Program-made: the position numbers and the translations under genes
Part shown: piece by piece, positions 1 through 7,927 of the stretch
Layout of the letters: each line of letters opens with the position of its first letter
How positions within the stretch are numbered: the stretch's first letter is position 1
Notes under the pieces: model-generated
What the model saw: the letters and a program-made list of their open reading frames with translations, nothing else
Told to the model about the DNA's origin: nothing
Database searches by the model: none
From: Caulobacter sp. AP07
GTDB lineage: Bacteria > Pseudomonadota > Alphaproteobacteria > Caulobacterales > Caulobacteraceae
Reading direction: 5' to 3'
DNA length: 44,745 nucleotides
Assembly: GCF_000281955.1 (NCBI RefSeq)
Contig: NZ_AKKF01000037.1
Location: 1 to 44,745 of the forward strand

Positions 1-76
1 CTCGTCCGCCCCAGCCGGTCGCCGCCACCCCGATCGTCAGGGTCAGGCCGCGGATCGCATCGCGTCGGCTCAGCAT
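1..76 (-). CDS. Partial Tat-leader protein, probable gluconate 2-dehydrogenase subunit 3 / LacC-like chaperone subunit
   Basis: Only the first 25 codons are inside the window. They read MLSRRDAIRG followed by a short hydrophobic stretch, a twin-arginine (SRRDAIR) type leader. The ATG overlaps the stop of the GMC dehydrogenase gene as TGATG, so the two are translationally coupled. In glucoside 3-dehydrogenase operons the small Tat-leader subunit (gluconate 2-dehydrogenase subunit 3 family; LacC in Caulobacter) escorts the cofactor-loaded GMC subunit across the membrane. The identity rests on context and leader only, because the body of the protein is not visible. Confidence 0.6.
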   Translation of the reverse strand, partial: MLSRRDAIRGLTLTIGVAATGWGGR

Positions 77-1824
77 CAGAGATCACCCCTCTTGCGCGCC
101 TGGACGGCATGGTCGCAGGCCCTGGCGGTCAGCGCCATATAGGTCAGGGACGGGTTCACGCAGGACGCCGAGGTCATCGCCGCGCCGTCGGTGACATAGA
201 CGTTCTTGCACTCATGAACCTGGTTGTGGGCGTTGAGCACCGAGGTCTTCGGATCCCGGCCCATGCGCGCCGTGCCCATCTCGTGGATGCCCAGCCCCGG
301 CGCATAGCCGTCGTCGCGTCCACGAACGTTCTTGAAGCCCGCCGCCTCCAGCATCTCCACGGCCGCGGCCTGCATGTCGCGGCGCATGGCCAGTTCGTTC
401 TCGCGGATCGTGACGTTCATCGACAGGGTCGGCAGGCCGAACTCGTCCTTCTTGTCGTGGTTCAGGGTGATCCGGTTGTCTTCGTAGGGCAGGATCTCGC
501 CGAACCCGCCCAGCCCCATGGTCCATGGTCCGGGCTGGCTGAGGGCGGCCTTGCGCGCCGCCCCGAAGCCGCTGCCGTCAGGACCGCGCCTGTTGAGGTC
601 GCGGTCCCATCCGGGCCGGCTGGCGCCGCCCTGGTAGCCGAAGCCGCGCAGGTAGTCGCTACGCTTGGTGGCCGCGTCGCCCAGGTTGCGGAAACGCGGC
701 ACATAGATCCCGTTCGGCCGGCGGCCCGAATAGTACATCTCGGCGAACTCGGGCGCTTCCGCGCTGGCCCCGACGCCCAGGTGATGGTCCATGACGTTGC
801 GGCCCAGCTGGTCACTGCCGTTGCCGAAGCCGTTCGGGAACCGCGAACTGGTCGAGTTCATCATGATCCAGGCCGAGTTGAAGGCCGAGGCGCACAGGAA
901 CACGACGTCGGCGTAGAACTCCTCCTCCTGGCGCGTCGTCGCGTCGAGGATGCGCACGCCGGTCGCCTTGCCAGCCTTCTCGTCATAGATCAGCGAGGTG
1001 ACGATCGAGCCCGGGCGGATCACCAGGTTGCCGGTGCGCTCGGCCGCCACGAGCCCTCCGGAGTTGGAGCTGTAGTAGCCGCCGAACGGGCAGCCGCGGA
1101 TGCACATGTTGCGGTACTGGCACTTGGTCCGGCCGAGGCTGAGCTGCTCCTCGGTGGGCTCGGTCAGGTGCGCGGTCCGGCCCATGGTGATCCGCCGCTC
1201 GGGGAATCGCGCCTCGGACTTGGCCTTGAAGGCCTTCTCGACGCAGTTCATCTCCATCGGCGGCTGGTATTGGCCGTCGGGGAGCTGGGCCAGGCCCTCG
1301 CGCTGGCCCGAGACCCCGATGAACCGCTCGACATGGTCGTACCAGGGCGCGAGTTCCTCGTAGCGGATCGGCCAGTCGACGCCTATGCCGTCGCGGGCGT
1401 TGGCCTCGAAGTCGATGGGGCTGTGGCGATAGCTCTGGCGCCCCCAGGTCAACGACCGCCCGCCCACCTGATAGCCGCGGATCCAGTCGTAGCGGCTTTC
1501 CTCGGTATAGGGGTTCTGGTCGTCGCGGACGAAGAAGTGCTTGGTGTATTCCGTCAGCGTGTAGCCGGTGCGCTGCTGCACCGGATAGTGAGCGTTCAGC
1601 TCGTCCGACGGCAGCTGCCCTCGCGGGTACTTGGTCTGCCAGGGGTCCATGACGGCGGTGGGATAGTCCTCCAGGTGGCGCACCATCGGGCCGCGCTCGA
1701 GCACCAGCGTCTTCAGGCCCTTCTGGGTCAGCTCCTTGGCCGCCCAGCCACCGGTTATGCCGCTGCCCACGACGATCGCGTCGTAGGTGTTCTCTTGGCG
1801 CGCGCGACCATTGAGGTTGGCCAT
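76..1824 (-). CDS. GMC-family oxidoreductase, probable glucoside 3-dehydrogenase catalytic subunit (LacA-like)
   Basis: 582 aa flavoprotein. An N-terminal Rossmann FAD site VVGSGITGG lies at about residues 18-26. The C-terminal GMC domain has the HEMGTARMG and CVNPSLT blocks that carry the usual catalytic His/Asn pair. Between them KCQYRNMCIRGC holds three closely spaced cysteines, like those that bind an iron-sulphur cluster in membrane-linked GMC sugar dehydrogenases. Start chosen at the ATG giving MANLNGRARQ, which has GGGGAG just upstream; an in-frame extension to 1968 has no such support. With the Tat partner (overlapping stop/start) and the cytochrome c at 2891 it would form a periplasmic enzyme oxidising C3-OH of glycosides and passing electrons to cytochrome c. 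Fold and cofactor are certain; substrate is inferred. Confidence 0.88.
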   Translation of the reverse strand: MANLNGRARQENTYDAIVVGSGITGGWAAKELTQKGLKTLVLERGPMVRHLEDYPTAVMDPWQTKYPRGQLPSDELNAHYPVQQRTGYTLTEYTKHFFVRDDQNPYTEESRYDWIRGYQVGGRSLTWGRQSYRHSPIDFEANARDGIGVDWPIRYEELAPWYDHVERFIGVSGQREGLAQLPDGQYQPPMEMNCVEKAFKAKSEARFPERRITMGRTAHLTEPTEEQLSLGRTKCQYRNMCIRGCPFGGYYSSNSGGLVAAERTGNLVIRPGSIVTSLIYDEKAGKATGVRILDATTRQEEEFYADVVFLCASAFNSAWIMMNSTSSRFPNGFGNGSDQLGRNVMDHHLGVGASAEAPEFAEMYYSGRRPNGIYVPRFRNLGDAATKRSDYLRGFGYQGGASRPGWDRDLNRRGPDGSGFGAARKAALSQPGPWTMGLGGFGEILPYEDNRITLNHDKKDEFGLPTLSMNVTIRENELAMRRDMQAAAVEMLEAAGFKNVRGRDDGYAPGLGIHEMGTARMGRDPKTSVLNAHNQVHECKNVYVTDGAAMTSASCVNPSLTYMALTARACDHAVQARKRGDL

Positions 1825-1860
1825 GTTTTCTCCCCGTTTGGCGCGCCCGGTGGTACGGCG

Positions 1861-1877
1861 CCGCTGCTTCGCAGCGG
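1861..1877. other. Short perfect hairpin in the GMC leader
   Basis: CCGCTGC-TTC-GCAGCGG, 7-bp arms with a 3-nt loop, lies about 37-53 nt upstream of the GMC start, so it would fold in the 5' leader of that mRNA. There is no T-tract, so it is not a standard terminator. Function unknown. Confidence 0.35.
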
Positions 1878-1913
1878 GACGCATCGCCCTCGGGGAACCC
1901 TTCATTGTTGGCC

Positions 1914-1925
1914 TGGAAGCTTCCA
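1914..1925. promoter_or_regulatory. Perfect 12-bp palindrome TGGAAGCTTCCA in the divergent promoter region
   Basis: TGGAAGCTTCCA sits in the 176-bp gap between the divergent GMC (start 1824) and DUF1080 (start 2001) genes. Its even-length central symmetry and G/A-rich arms resemble LacI/GalR-family operators. The nearest LacI-type gene is at 7928, but its own promoter carries a different inverted repeat, so the cognate regulator is uncertain. Confidence 0.4.
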
Positions 1926-2000
1926 TGAAATGGGTTACATTGCAAGAAAGCTCGCTAATCTGCTGCAAAATCGTCGAGCCAGGGAGGAAGACGGAAAACC

Positions 2001-2855
2001 ATGATCCAGCTGAGCCAGTTCGTTCGCGCGCGCCGCGCGCCCATGATGGGCCTTGTCAGAATGGGGGCGCTGCTCGGCGGCCTGGCGCTGTTGGCCGGTC
2101 CGCAAGCCAACGCCGAGACGGTGAAGGCCGGGCCGTGGCGCTCGATCTTCGACGGGCGCACCCTGAACGGCTGGACGCCGAAGATCGCCAAGCATCCGGC
2201 CGGGGAAAACTACCGCCAGACCTTCGTGGTCGACCACGGCGCGATCCGGGTTTCCTATGCCGGCTATGAAAAGCTCGACGGCCAGTTCGGGCACCTGTTC
2301 TACAAGACCCCCTTCAAGGCCTACAGGCTGCGCCTGACCTACCGCTTCCTGCCCGAGGGCGGCCTGCCGGACACGCCCGTCTGGGCGCGCAGCAACAGCG
2401 GGATCATGTTCGCCAGCCAGAGCCCGGAGAGCATGACGGTGGAGCAGCCCTTCCCCGTCTCGGTCGAGTTCCAGTTGCTGGGCAAGGAAGGCGATGCGCC
2501 CCGCCCCACCGGCGCGGTCTGCACGCCGGGCACCACCATCACCATCGACGGCGCCAAGGTCAAAGAGCACTGCACGCCGCCGGCCAACGCCCCGACGATC
2601 CCCAACGGAACCTGGGTCAAGGCCGAGCTGGAAGTCCTGCCCAGCGGCGCGATCACCGAGAAGATCAACGGCGTGGCCGTCCACCACTATGCGGACGTGG
2701 CCCTGGACCCCGACGACACGGTCGCCGGCGGGGCCAAGCCCTACATCCTTGCCAAGGGCGCGCAGCCGGTGACCGAGGGCTATATCGCCCTGCAGAGCGA
2801 GGGCCACCCGATCGCGTTCAAGGACATCGAGATCCAGGAACTGACGGCGCACTGA
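2001..2855 (+). CDS. Secreted DUF1080 protein (3-keto-disaccharide hydrolase family)
   Basis: 284 aa with a basic N-terminus, a hydrophobic core (MGALLGGLALLAG) and a probable signal-peptidase site after QANA, so mature protein would be periplasmic. The body is a DUF1080 / concanavalin-like beta sandwich: it opens with WRSIFDGRTLNGW, has NSGIMFASQ in the middle and ends with GYIALQSEGHPIAFKDIEI, all family hallmarks. Members cleave 3-keto-glycosides or are associated with 3-keto-glucoside metabolism, which fits divergence from the GMC dehydrogenase gene. AGGGAGGAAG lies 10 nt upstream of the ATG and fixes the start. A second, distinct DUF1080 gene lies at 8938. Family is firm; exact substrate is not visible. 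Confidence 0.86.
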   Translation: MIQLSQFVRARRAPMMGLVRMGALLGGLALLAGPQANAETVKAGPWRSIFDGRTLNGWTPKIAKHPAGENYRQTFVVDHGAIRVSYAGYEKLDGQFGHLFYKTPFKAYRLRLTYRFLPEGGLPDTPVWARSNSGIMFASQSPESMTVEQPFPVSVEFQLLGKEGDAPRPTGAVCTPGTTITIDGAKVKEHCTPPANAPTIPNGTWVKAELEVLPSGAITEKINGVAVHHYADVALDPDDTVAGGAKPYILAKGAQPVTEGYIALQSEGHPIAFKDIEIQELTAH

Positions 2856-2876
2856 GGCGGCCGCGGGTCCCTTGGG

Positions 2877-2909
2877 GGGCTCCCTCGAGGCTATTTCTTG
2901 AGGGAGCCC
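2877..2909. terminator. Bidirectional hairpin between convergent genes
   Basis: GGGCTCCCTC (2877-2886) pairs perfectly with GAGGGAGCCC (2900-2909) around a 13-nt loop. It lies 21 nt beyond the DUF1080 stop and includes the last codons and stop (2891) of the convergent cytochrome c gene. The position suits a shared terminator, though there is no clear T-run on either side. Confidence 0.6.
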
Positions 2910-3253
2910 AGATACTGGACCACGGCGGCGCGTTGCGTCGCGTCCGGCGCCCCGATCAGCATCTTGGTGCCGGGAACCATCTTCCCCGGTCCCTTCAGGA
3001 AGGTGTCGAGCGCCTCGGGGGTCCAGGTGACGCCCGAGGCCTTCAGCGCGCTGCTGTAGGCGTAGCCGCCGGCCGTGCCCGCCTTGCGGCCGGCGACCCC
3101 GGCCAGGGGCGGACCCATCTTGCCCGGGGCCGGCTGGACGGAATGGCAGACCGAACAGCGCTGCTCGAACACGGCCTGTCCGGGGGACGGCGCGGCGGCG
3201 GCGCTGGTCGCCGTGGCGACCAGAACGGCGGCGAGCATGAACTGGAACTTCAT
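2891..3253 (-). CDS. Periplasmic class I cytochrome c (probable electron acceptor of the GMC dehydrogenase)
   Basis: 120 aa. A signal peptide (MKFQFMLAAVLVATATSAAAA) is followed by a single haem-binding motif CSVCH at about residues 34-38. PPLAGVAGRKAG and the GTKM near the C-terminus supply the usual distal Met ligand. Size and layout match small mono-haem cytochromes of the LacB type that take electrons from glucoside 3-dehydrogenases. Start is the ATG preceded by GAGGGAG eight bases upstream. It is the last gene of a minus-strand operon that begins with the importer at 7745, 27 nt after the TIM-barrel gene. Cytochrome identity is certain; the redox partner is inferred from the neighbourhood. 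Confidence 0.88.
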   Translation of the reverse strand: MKFQFMLAAVLVATATSAAAAPSPGQAVFEQRCSVCHSVQPAPGKMGPPLAGVAGRKAGTAGGYAYSSALKASGVTWTPEALDTFLKGPGKMVPGTKMLIGAPDATQRAAVVQYLGSLKK

Positions 3254-3280
3254 CAAGTGATCTCCCTCGGAGGTAATGCT

Positions 3281-4336
3281 TCAGAGGCCCAGGAGCCGTC
3301 GGTTGCGGTCGGCGTCGGGGGCGCTGCCGGCGAAGTCGTCGAACGCCCGGTCGGTCACCTGGATGATGTGGTCGCGAATGAACGGCGCGCCTTCGCGGGC
3401 GCCCTGCTCGGGATGTTTCAGGGCGCATTCCCATTCGAGCACCGCCCAGCCGGGATAGTCGTACTGGGCCAGCTTCGAGAAGATCGCCTTGAAGTCCACC
3501 TGGCCGTCGCCCAGCGAGCGGAACCGGCCGGGACGGTCGACCCAGCCCTGGTAGCCGCCATAGACGCCGGACCGGGCCGACGGCCGGAACTCGGCGTCCT
3601 TGACGTGGAAGGCGCGGATCCGCTCGTGGTAGCGGTCGATATAGCCGAGGTAGTCCAACTGCTGCAGCACGAAGTGGCTGGGGTCGTAGAGGATGTTGGC
3701 CCGGGCGTGGCCGTCGACCTCGTCCAGGAAACGCTCGAAGCTGGCCCCGTCGTGCAGGTCTTCGCCCGGATGGATTTCGTAGCAGACATCGACGCCCTCC
3801 TGCTCGAAGGCGTCGAGGATCGGACGCCAGCGGCGGCCGAGTTCGGCGAAGGCTTCCTCGACCAGACCCGCCGGTCGCTGCGGCCAGGGGTAGAAATACG
3901 GCCAGGCCAGGGCGCCCGAGAAGGTGGCGTGGGCGTTCAGGCCCAGCCGCCGGCTGGCGACGGCGGCGGCCTTCAGCTGCCCCACCGCCCAGGCCTGGCG
4001 CTCGCTGGGCTTGCCGCGAAGTTCGGGCGGCGCGAAGCCGTCGAACAGCTCGTCATAGGCCGGATGGACGGCCACCAGCTGCCCCTGCAGATGGGTCGAC
4101 AGCTCGGTGATCTGCAAACCATGGCTGGCCAGCAGGCCGGCGATGTCGTCGCAATAGGTCTGACTTTCCGCGGCCAGCGCCAGGTCGAAGAACGAATCCG
4201 CGCCGCCGGTCGGCATCTGCACGCCGACATAGCCGAGATCGGCGACCCAGGCGGCCATCGTCTCCAGCCGGTTGAACGGCGGCTCGGCGCCGATGAACTG
4301 CGCGAGAAAAATGCCCGGTCCCTTGAGCGTCTTCAT
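3281..4336 (-). CDS. Sugar phosphate isomerase/epimerase (xylose isomerase-like TIM barrel)
   Basis: 351 aa, no signal peptide, so cytoplasmic. The sequence has the AP-endonuclease-2 / xylose-isomerase-like pattern: EIHPGEDLHDG and YDPSHFVLQQLDYLG with metal-binding His/Asp/Glu on barrel strands, then AFHVKDAEF and, near the end, VLEWEC. Such enzymes isomerise or epimerise free or keto sugars using a divalent metal. Its ATG overlaps the stop of the Gfo/Idh gene by four bases (ATGA), so the two proteins are made together and probably work in sequence on the imported sugar. This is the second TIM-barrel isomerase of the operon and, unlike the first, has no leader. Confidence 0.87.
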   Translation of the reverse strand: MKTLKGPGIFLAQFIGAEPPFNRLETMAAWVADLGYVGVQMPTGGADSFFDLALAAESQTYCDDIAGLLASHGLQITELSTHLQGQLVAVHPAYDELFDGFAPPELRGKPSERQAWAVGQLKAAAVASRRLGLNAHATFSGALAWPYFYPWPQRPAGLVEEAFAELGRRWRPILDAFEQEGVDVCYEIHPGEDLHDGASFERFLDEVDGHARANILYDPSHFVLQQLDYLGYIDRYHERIRAFHVKDAEFRPSARSGVYGGYQGWVDRPGRFRSLGDGQVDFKAIFSKLAQYDYPGWAVLEWECALKHPEQGAREGAPFIRDHIIQVTDRAFDDFAGSAPDADRNRRLLGL

Positions 4337-5475
4337 CGCCCCTCTCCTTCCAGCGCCACCCAGCCCGCGTCCGCCAGGCTGGCGGCCACGGCGCGCTCGA
4401 CGAAGGCCATGCCGCGCACGCCTTCCCCGATGTCGGGCACGAGCCCGCCGTCACGCCCCTGAATGGCGTCGGCGAAGTCGCGATAGAGGTTGGCGAAGGC
4501 CTCGATGAAGCCTTCGGGATGGCCGGTCGGCAGCCGCGTGGCGGCGTGGGCGCCCGCGCCCAGATAGGCCGAGCCGGCATGCAGCACCTGACTGGGCCCA
4601 TCGAGCCAGTCCAGGGTCAACTCCGTATGGCGCTCATGCGACCAGGTCAGGCCGCCCTTCTCGCCATAGACGCTGATCTTCAGCCCATTGCGCGCGCCCG
4701 CCGAGATCTGCGAGGCGATCAGCACGCCGCGCGCGCCGCCCTCGAACCGCAGCAGCACGTTGCAGTCGTCGTCCAGATTACGGCCAGGAACCACGGTGGC
4801 GACGTCGGCGCAAAGGCGCTCCACGCGGCTGCCCGTGATGAACTCGGCGATGTTGAAGGCGTGCACGCCGATGTCGCCGATGCAGCCGCCGACGCCCGAC
4901 TGGGCCGGATCGGCGCGCCAGTCCGCCTGCTTGTTGCCTTCCCGCTCCAGCGGTCGCGACAGCCAGCCTTGCGAATATTCGACGACGACCTTGCGCACTG
5001 GGCCCAGGTCGCCGCGCGCCACGATCTCCCGCGCCTCGCGGACCATCGGATAGCCCGTATAGGTATAGGTCAGGCCATACAGCTTGCCGGACGCGGCGAC
5101 GATGTCGGCCAGGTCCCGGGCCTGCCCCAGGTTCAGGGTCGCGGGCTTGTCGCTCATCACGTGCAGGCCGCCACGCAGCGCAGCGGCGGCGACGTCGAAA
5201 TGCAGATGGTTGGGCGTCACCACCGCGACGAGATCGACCCCGTCGCCGCGCGCCCGCTCGGCCTCGATCATCGTGTGATGATCCGGATAGACCCGGTCGC
5301 GCGGCACGCCCCAGCCGTCGGCGGCCTGGGCGTTCTTCTCGGGATCGCGGCTGAACACGCCCGCCGTCAACCGGATACGGCCATCCAGCTCGGCGGCCAT
5401 CCGGTGCACCGGTCCGATGAACGAGCCGGGGCCGCCGCCGACCATGGCCAACCGCAGGGGTGTCCGACCGCTCAT
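4333..5475 (-). CDS. Gfo/Idh/MocA family NAD(P)-dependent oxidoreductase
   Basis: 380 aa. The N-terminal Rossmann fold carries MVGGGPGSFIGPVHRMAA, and VAVVTPNHLHFDVAAAAL with HVMSDKPATLN provides the EKP-like lysine motif (here DKP). The C-terminal half is the typical GFO/IDH C domain, with GGCIGDIGVHAFNIAEF holding the conserved substrate-site Asp/His. The family oxidises or reduces hydroxyl/keto groups of sugars and inositols, and would here interconvert a 3-keto sugar and its alcohol. The start ATG overlaps the stop of the upstream isomerase (TGATG), and the stop overlaps the next start, so expression is tightly coupled on both sides. No sign of damage. Confidence 0.9.
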   Translation of the reverse strand: MSGRTPLRLAMVGGGPGSFIGPVHRMAAELDGRIRLTAGVFSRDPEKNAQAADGWGVPRDRVYPDHHTMIEAERARGDGVDLVAVVTPNHLHFDVAAAALRGGLHVMSDKPATLNLGQARDLADIVAASGKLYGLTYTYTGYPMVREAREIVARGDLGPVRKVVVEYSQGWLSRPLEREGNKQADWRADPAQSGVGGCIGDIGVHAFNIAEFITGSRVERLCADVATVVPGRNLDDDCNVLLRFEGGARGVLIASQISAGARNGLKISVYGEKGGLTWSHERHTELTLDWLDGPSQVLHAGSAYLGAGAHAATRLPTGHPEGFIEAFANLYRDFADAIQGRDGGLVPDIGEGVRGMAFVERAVAASLADAGWVALEGEGR

Positions 5476-6452
5476 CAGGCCGCGACGCCCGCCAGGTAGT
5501 CGAAGCTGATCTTGGCCGACTCCAGCCGGCTATGGGCGAACGGCGGCTCCTGCTCGACGAAGAAACGCCGGACCCCGGCGGCGTAGGCGGCCGGCAACAG
5601 CTTGGGCCAGTTGATCATGCCGCCGCCGACCTCGGTCGGATCCTGCTGCAGCACGAAGTTGGGCTTGGTGCTGGCCTTGATGTCCTTGACGTGCATCTGG
5701 GTGAACCGCCCCGAGTGCTTTTTCAGCATGGCGAACGGGTCGTGCCCGGCCGCCGTGACCCAGCCCGCGTCCATCTCGAAGGTGACCAGGTTCGGGTCCG
5801 TGCCCTTCAGCAGGATGTCCATGCCGTTGGTGTCGCCCCCCTTGGTGTCCTTCAGCGGCGCGAACTCGAAATTGTGGTTGTGGTAGCCCGTCACGATGCC
5901 GGCCTTCTTCAGCACGGCGGCCTTGGCGTTGAGGAAGTCGGCGTTCCACTTCCAGTCGTCGGCCGTCATCTGTGCGCCGGCCTGGCGCAGATCGGCGCCG
6001 CTGAAGCGATCGGGGATGTAGAGGATCGGCATGATCGCCGACGTCACGCCGATCACGTGCAGCTCGTCGGCCAGCTTGGCGAGATCGCCGCTGAAGCTGG
6101 GGCCGTTGGCGCTCTTGGGCGAGATGTGGGCGCTGGGGCAGACCAGGCCCGCGCGGTCGAAGGCGGCGCGCAGCTCGGCCGGCGTGCGGCCCAGATAGCC
6201 GGCCAGTTCCACCGACTTGAAGCCGATCTTGGCCACCGTGGCGAGCTGAGCGTCCAGCTCCTTCTGAAGGTCCGGACCCAGGGTGTAGAGCTGGATGCCG
6301 AGCGGCAGGTCGCGACGCTGGAAGAACGACTTCCCGGCCGCGCTGGCGACGCCGGCATAGGCCGCGCCCAGAGCGGCGGCGCCGGCGGCCAGAAGGCCGC
6401 GCCGCGAAAGGTCGGCGCCGGCGGCCGGGTTCTTGAGAGCTGTTGAGCGCAC
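5475..6452 (-). CDS. Exported sugar phosphate isomerase/epimerase with Tat leader
   Basis: 325 aa. The N-terminus has a twin-arginine leader (SRRGLLAAGAAALGAAYAG) with an AXA-type end, so this TIM barrel is predicted to work outside the cytoplasm, unlike its neighbour at 3281. The body shows the AP-endonuclease-2-like fold: GYHNHNFEFAPL, FEMDAGWVTAAGHDP, QMHVKDIKA and FVEQEPP, with metal-site His/Glu/Asp. Start: a GTG (6452) has AAAGAGGAAAG just upstream and is preferred; an in-frame ATG at 6479 adds nine residues but has no ribosome site. It follows the importer gene closely and overlaps the Gfo/Idh start. A periplasmic isomerase fits with the secreted DUF1080 proteins and dehydrogenase. Confidence 0.85.
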   Translation of the reverse strand: MRSTALKNPAAGADLSRRGLLAAGAAALGAAYAGVASAAGKSFFQRRDLPLGIQLYTLGPDLQKELDAQLATVAKIGFKSVELAGYLGRTPAELRAAFDRAGLVCPSAHISPKSANGPSFSGDLAKLADELHVIGVTSAIMPILYIPDRFSGADLRQAGAQMTADDWKWNADFLNAKAAVLKKAGIVTGYHNHNFEFAPLKDTKGGDTNGMDILLKGTDPNLVTFEMDAGWVTAAGHDPFAMLKKHSGRFTQMHVKDIKASTKPNFVLQQDPTEVGGGMINWPKLLPAAYAAGVRRFFVEQEPPFAHSRLESAKISFDYLAGVAA

Positions 6453-6482
6453 GAGGCTTTCCTCTTTCTGAATGGGCATGGG

Positions 6483-7745
6483 TCAGGCCTGGGCCGGGCT
6501 GGTCGCGCCGGTGGGCGCGGCTTCGTCGGTTTCTGCGACCGGACCTCGCGTCGGCGGCTTGAAGAACACGGCCAGCAGAACCACCGCCGCCAGGGCCAAG
6601 CCGGTGGGAACCATGAACAGGCGGGTATAGTCGACCGTCGCGATCCCATCGGCCCCGGCGTGGGTCAGGCGGCCGATCAGAGTGGGGAACAGGAAGCTGG
6701 CCACCACATTGCCGACGCCCAGGATCAGCAGGTTGAACAGCCCTTGGGCGCTGGAGCGGACATCCTTGGGGAAGACCGCGTCGACGAAGATGTAAACCGT
6801 GGCGAAGAAGAAGGCGTAGCAGATCCCGTGCAGCAGCTGCACGGCCACGATCACCGGGATGCTGTCGGCGAAGAAGGCGAAGACCGCGAAGCGCGCGGCG
6901 TGGCCCAGCACGCCGACCATCATGGTGACCTTCCATCCCAGCCGCACCAGCACGCGGCCCAGCAGGAACATGGTCAGGATCTCGGCCACCTGGCCCAGGC
7001 TCAGCACCACCATGCTGAGATTGCCGGCGATCCCGACCCGGTTGGTCAGGAAGGCGTCCGCCATGACGAAATAGCCGTTGTGGATCACGGAATCGATGAA
7101 GGTGACGATGAACAGCACCAGCACGAACGGCGCGGCCAGCAGCTTGAAGGCCCGCCGCCAGGCCAGCTTGTCGATGCCCGCCGCGTCCTTGCGGGCCGGC
7201 GTGTGCGGCAGGGTCAGGGCGTAGCCGGCGAAGGCGAAGGAGATGATCGCCGCGACCAGGAAGATCCACCGCACCTGCTCGGCCGTGGCGTGGGCGCCCA
7301 GCAGGAAGACGAAGGGCCAGCTGACCAGCACCCAGCCGACCGTGCCGCCCATCCGCACCGCGCCGAAGTCGGCCGCCGGATCGCGCAGGTTGGCGAAGGC
7401 GATCGAGTTGGTCACCGACAGGGTCGGCACGTAGAGCAGGCTGAAGAGCAGGTAGCAGGCGAAGAACGGCCAGAAACTGGTCGAAAACGCCACCCCGACC
7501 AGGGCCAGGCCGCCGATCAGGTGGCTGACCGCCAGGAAGCGCTCGGCCGCGAAATTGCGGTCCGCGAACTGGTTCGAGAAGAAGATGCCGACCAGCGCGG
7601 CCACGCCCCAGGCGCTGCCGACCAGCGATTGCTGCCAGGGCGCGAAGCCCAGCATGCCCATGTAGGGGAATATCTTCGGCGCCCAGGCGCCCCAGATCGC
7701 CAGCTGCAGCACCATCATCAGGAAGAGTCGGAAGCTCGTCTTCAT
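6483..7745 (-). CDS. MFS importer, nucleoside:H+ symporter-like family
   Basis: 420 aa, about twelve hydrophobic segments. It starts MKTSFRLFLMMVLQLAIWGAW and contains WQQSLVGSAWGVAALVGIFFSNQFADR and LHGICYAFFFATVYIFVDA, stretches typical of the NupG-like branch of the major facilitator superfamily. In sugar loci of Caulobacter and relatives such carriers take up the sugar product rather than nucleosides, so the substrate here is inferred to be the sugar released by the periplasmic enzymes. It is the first gene of the minus-strand operon 7745-2891. A ribosome site (GGGGAGGGCCAGGA) precedes the ATG, and the promoter faces the lacI-type gene across a 182-bp gap holding an inverted repeat. Confidence 0.85.
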   Translation of the reverse strand: MKTSFRLFLMMVLQLAIWGAWAPKIFPYMGMLGFAPWQQSLVGSAWGVAALVGIFFSNQFADRNFAAERFLAVSHLIGGLALVGVAFSTSFWPFFACYLLFSLLYVPTLSVTNSIAFANLRDPAADFGAVRMGGTVGWVLVSWPFVFLLGAHATAEQVRWIFLVAAIISFAFAGYALTLPHTPARKDAAGIDKLAWRRAFKLLAAPFVLVLFIVTFIDSVIHNGYFVMADAFLTNRVGIAGNLSMVVLSLGQVAEILTMFLLGRVLVRLGWKVTMMVGVLGHAARFAVFAFFADSIPVIVAVQLLHGICYAFFFATVYIFVDAVFPKDVRSSAQGLFNLLILGVGNVVASFLFPTLIGRLTHAGADGIATVDYTRLFMVPTGLALAAVVLLAVFFKPPTRGPVAETDEAAPTGATSPAQA

Positions 7746-7812
7746 GTGTCCTGGCCCTCCCCGACCAGCATAGGCGGCCGTTTTCGACCCGTTTGGGTCT
7801 CGACCGCTCCAA

Positions 7813-7835
7813 TGTAATCGAAATCATCGATAACA
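7813..7835. promoter_or_regulatory. Candidate LacI-family operator, 9-bp inverted repeat
   Basis: TGTAATCGA (7813-7821) and TCGATAACA (7827-7835) form an inverted repeat with 8 of 9 positions matching around a 5-nt spacer. The half-site TGTTATCGA is the type seen in LacI-family operators of Caulobacter-like bacteria. It lies between the divergent importer and regulator genes, so it could control both. Confidence 0.6.
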
Positions 7836-7927
7836 GGGGTCCGCCGAAGCGGCAACCGTCTAACGACGGAGAGGCGCTCCACAGCTGCGCCTTGCAAAGG
7901 GGGCGGCATGCCGCCAGTGTCGCGCCG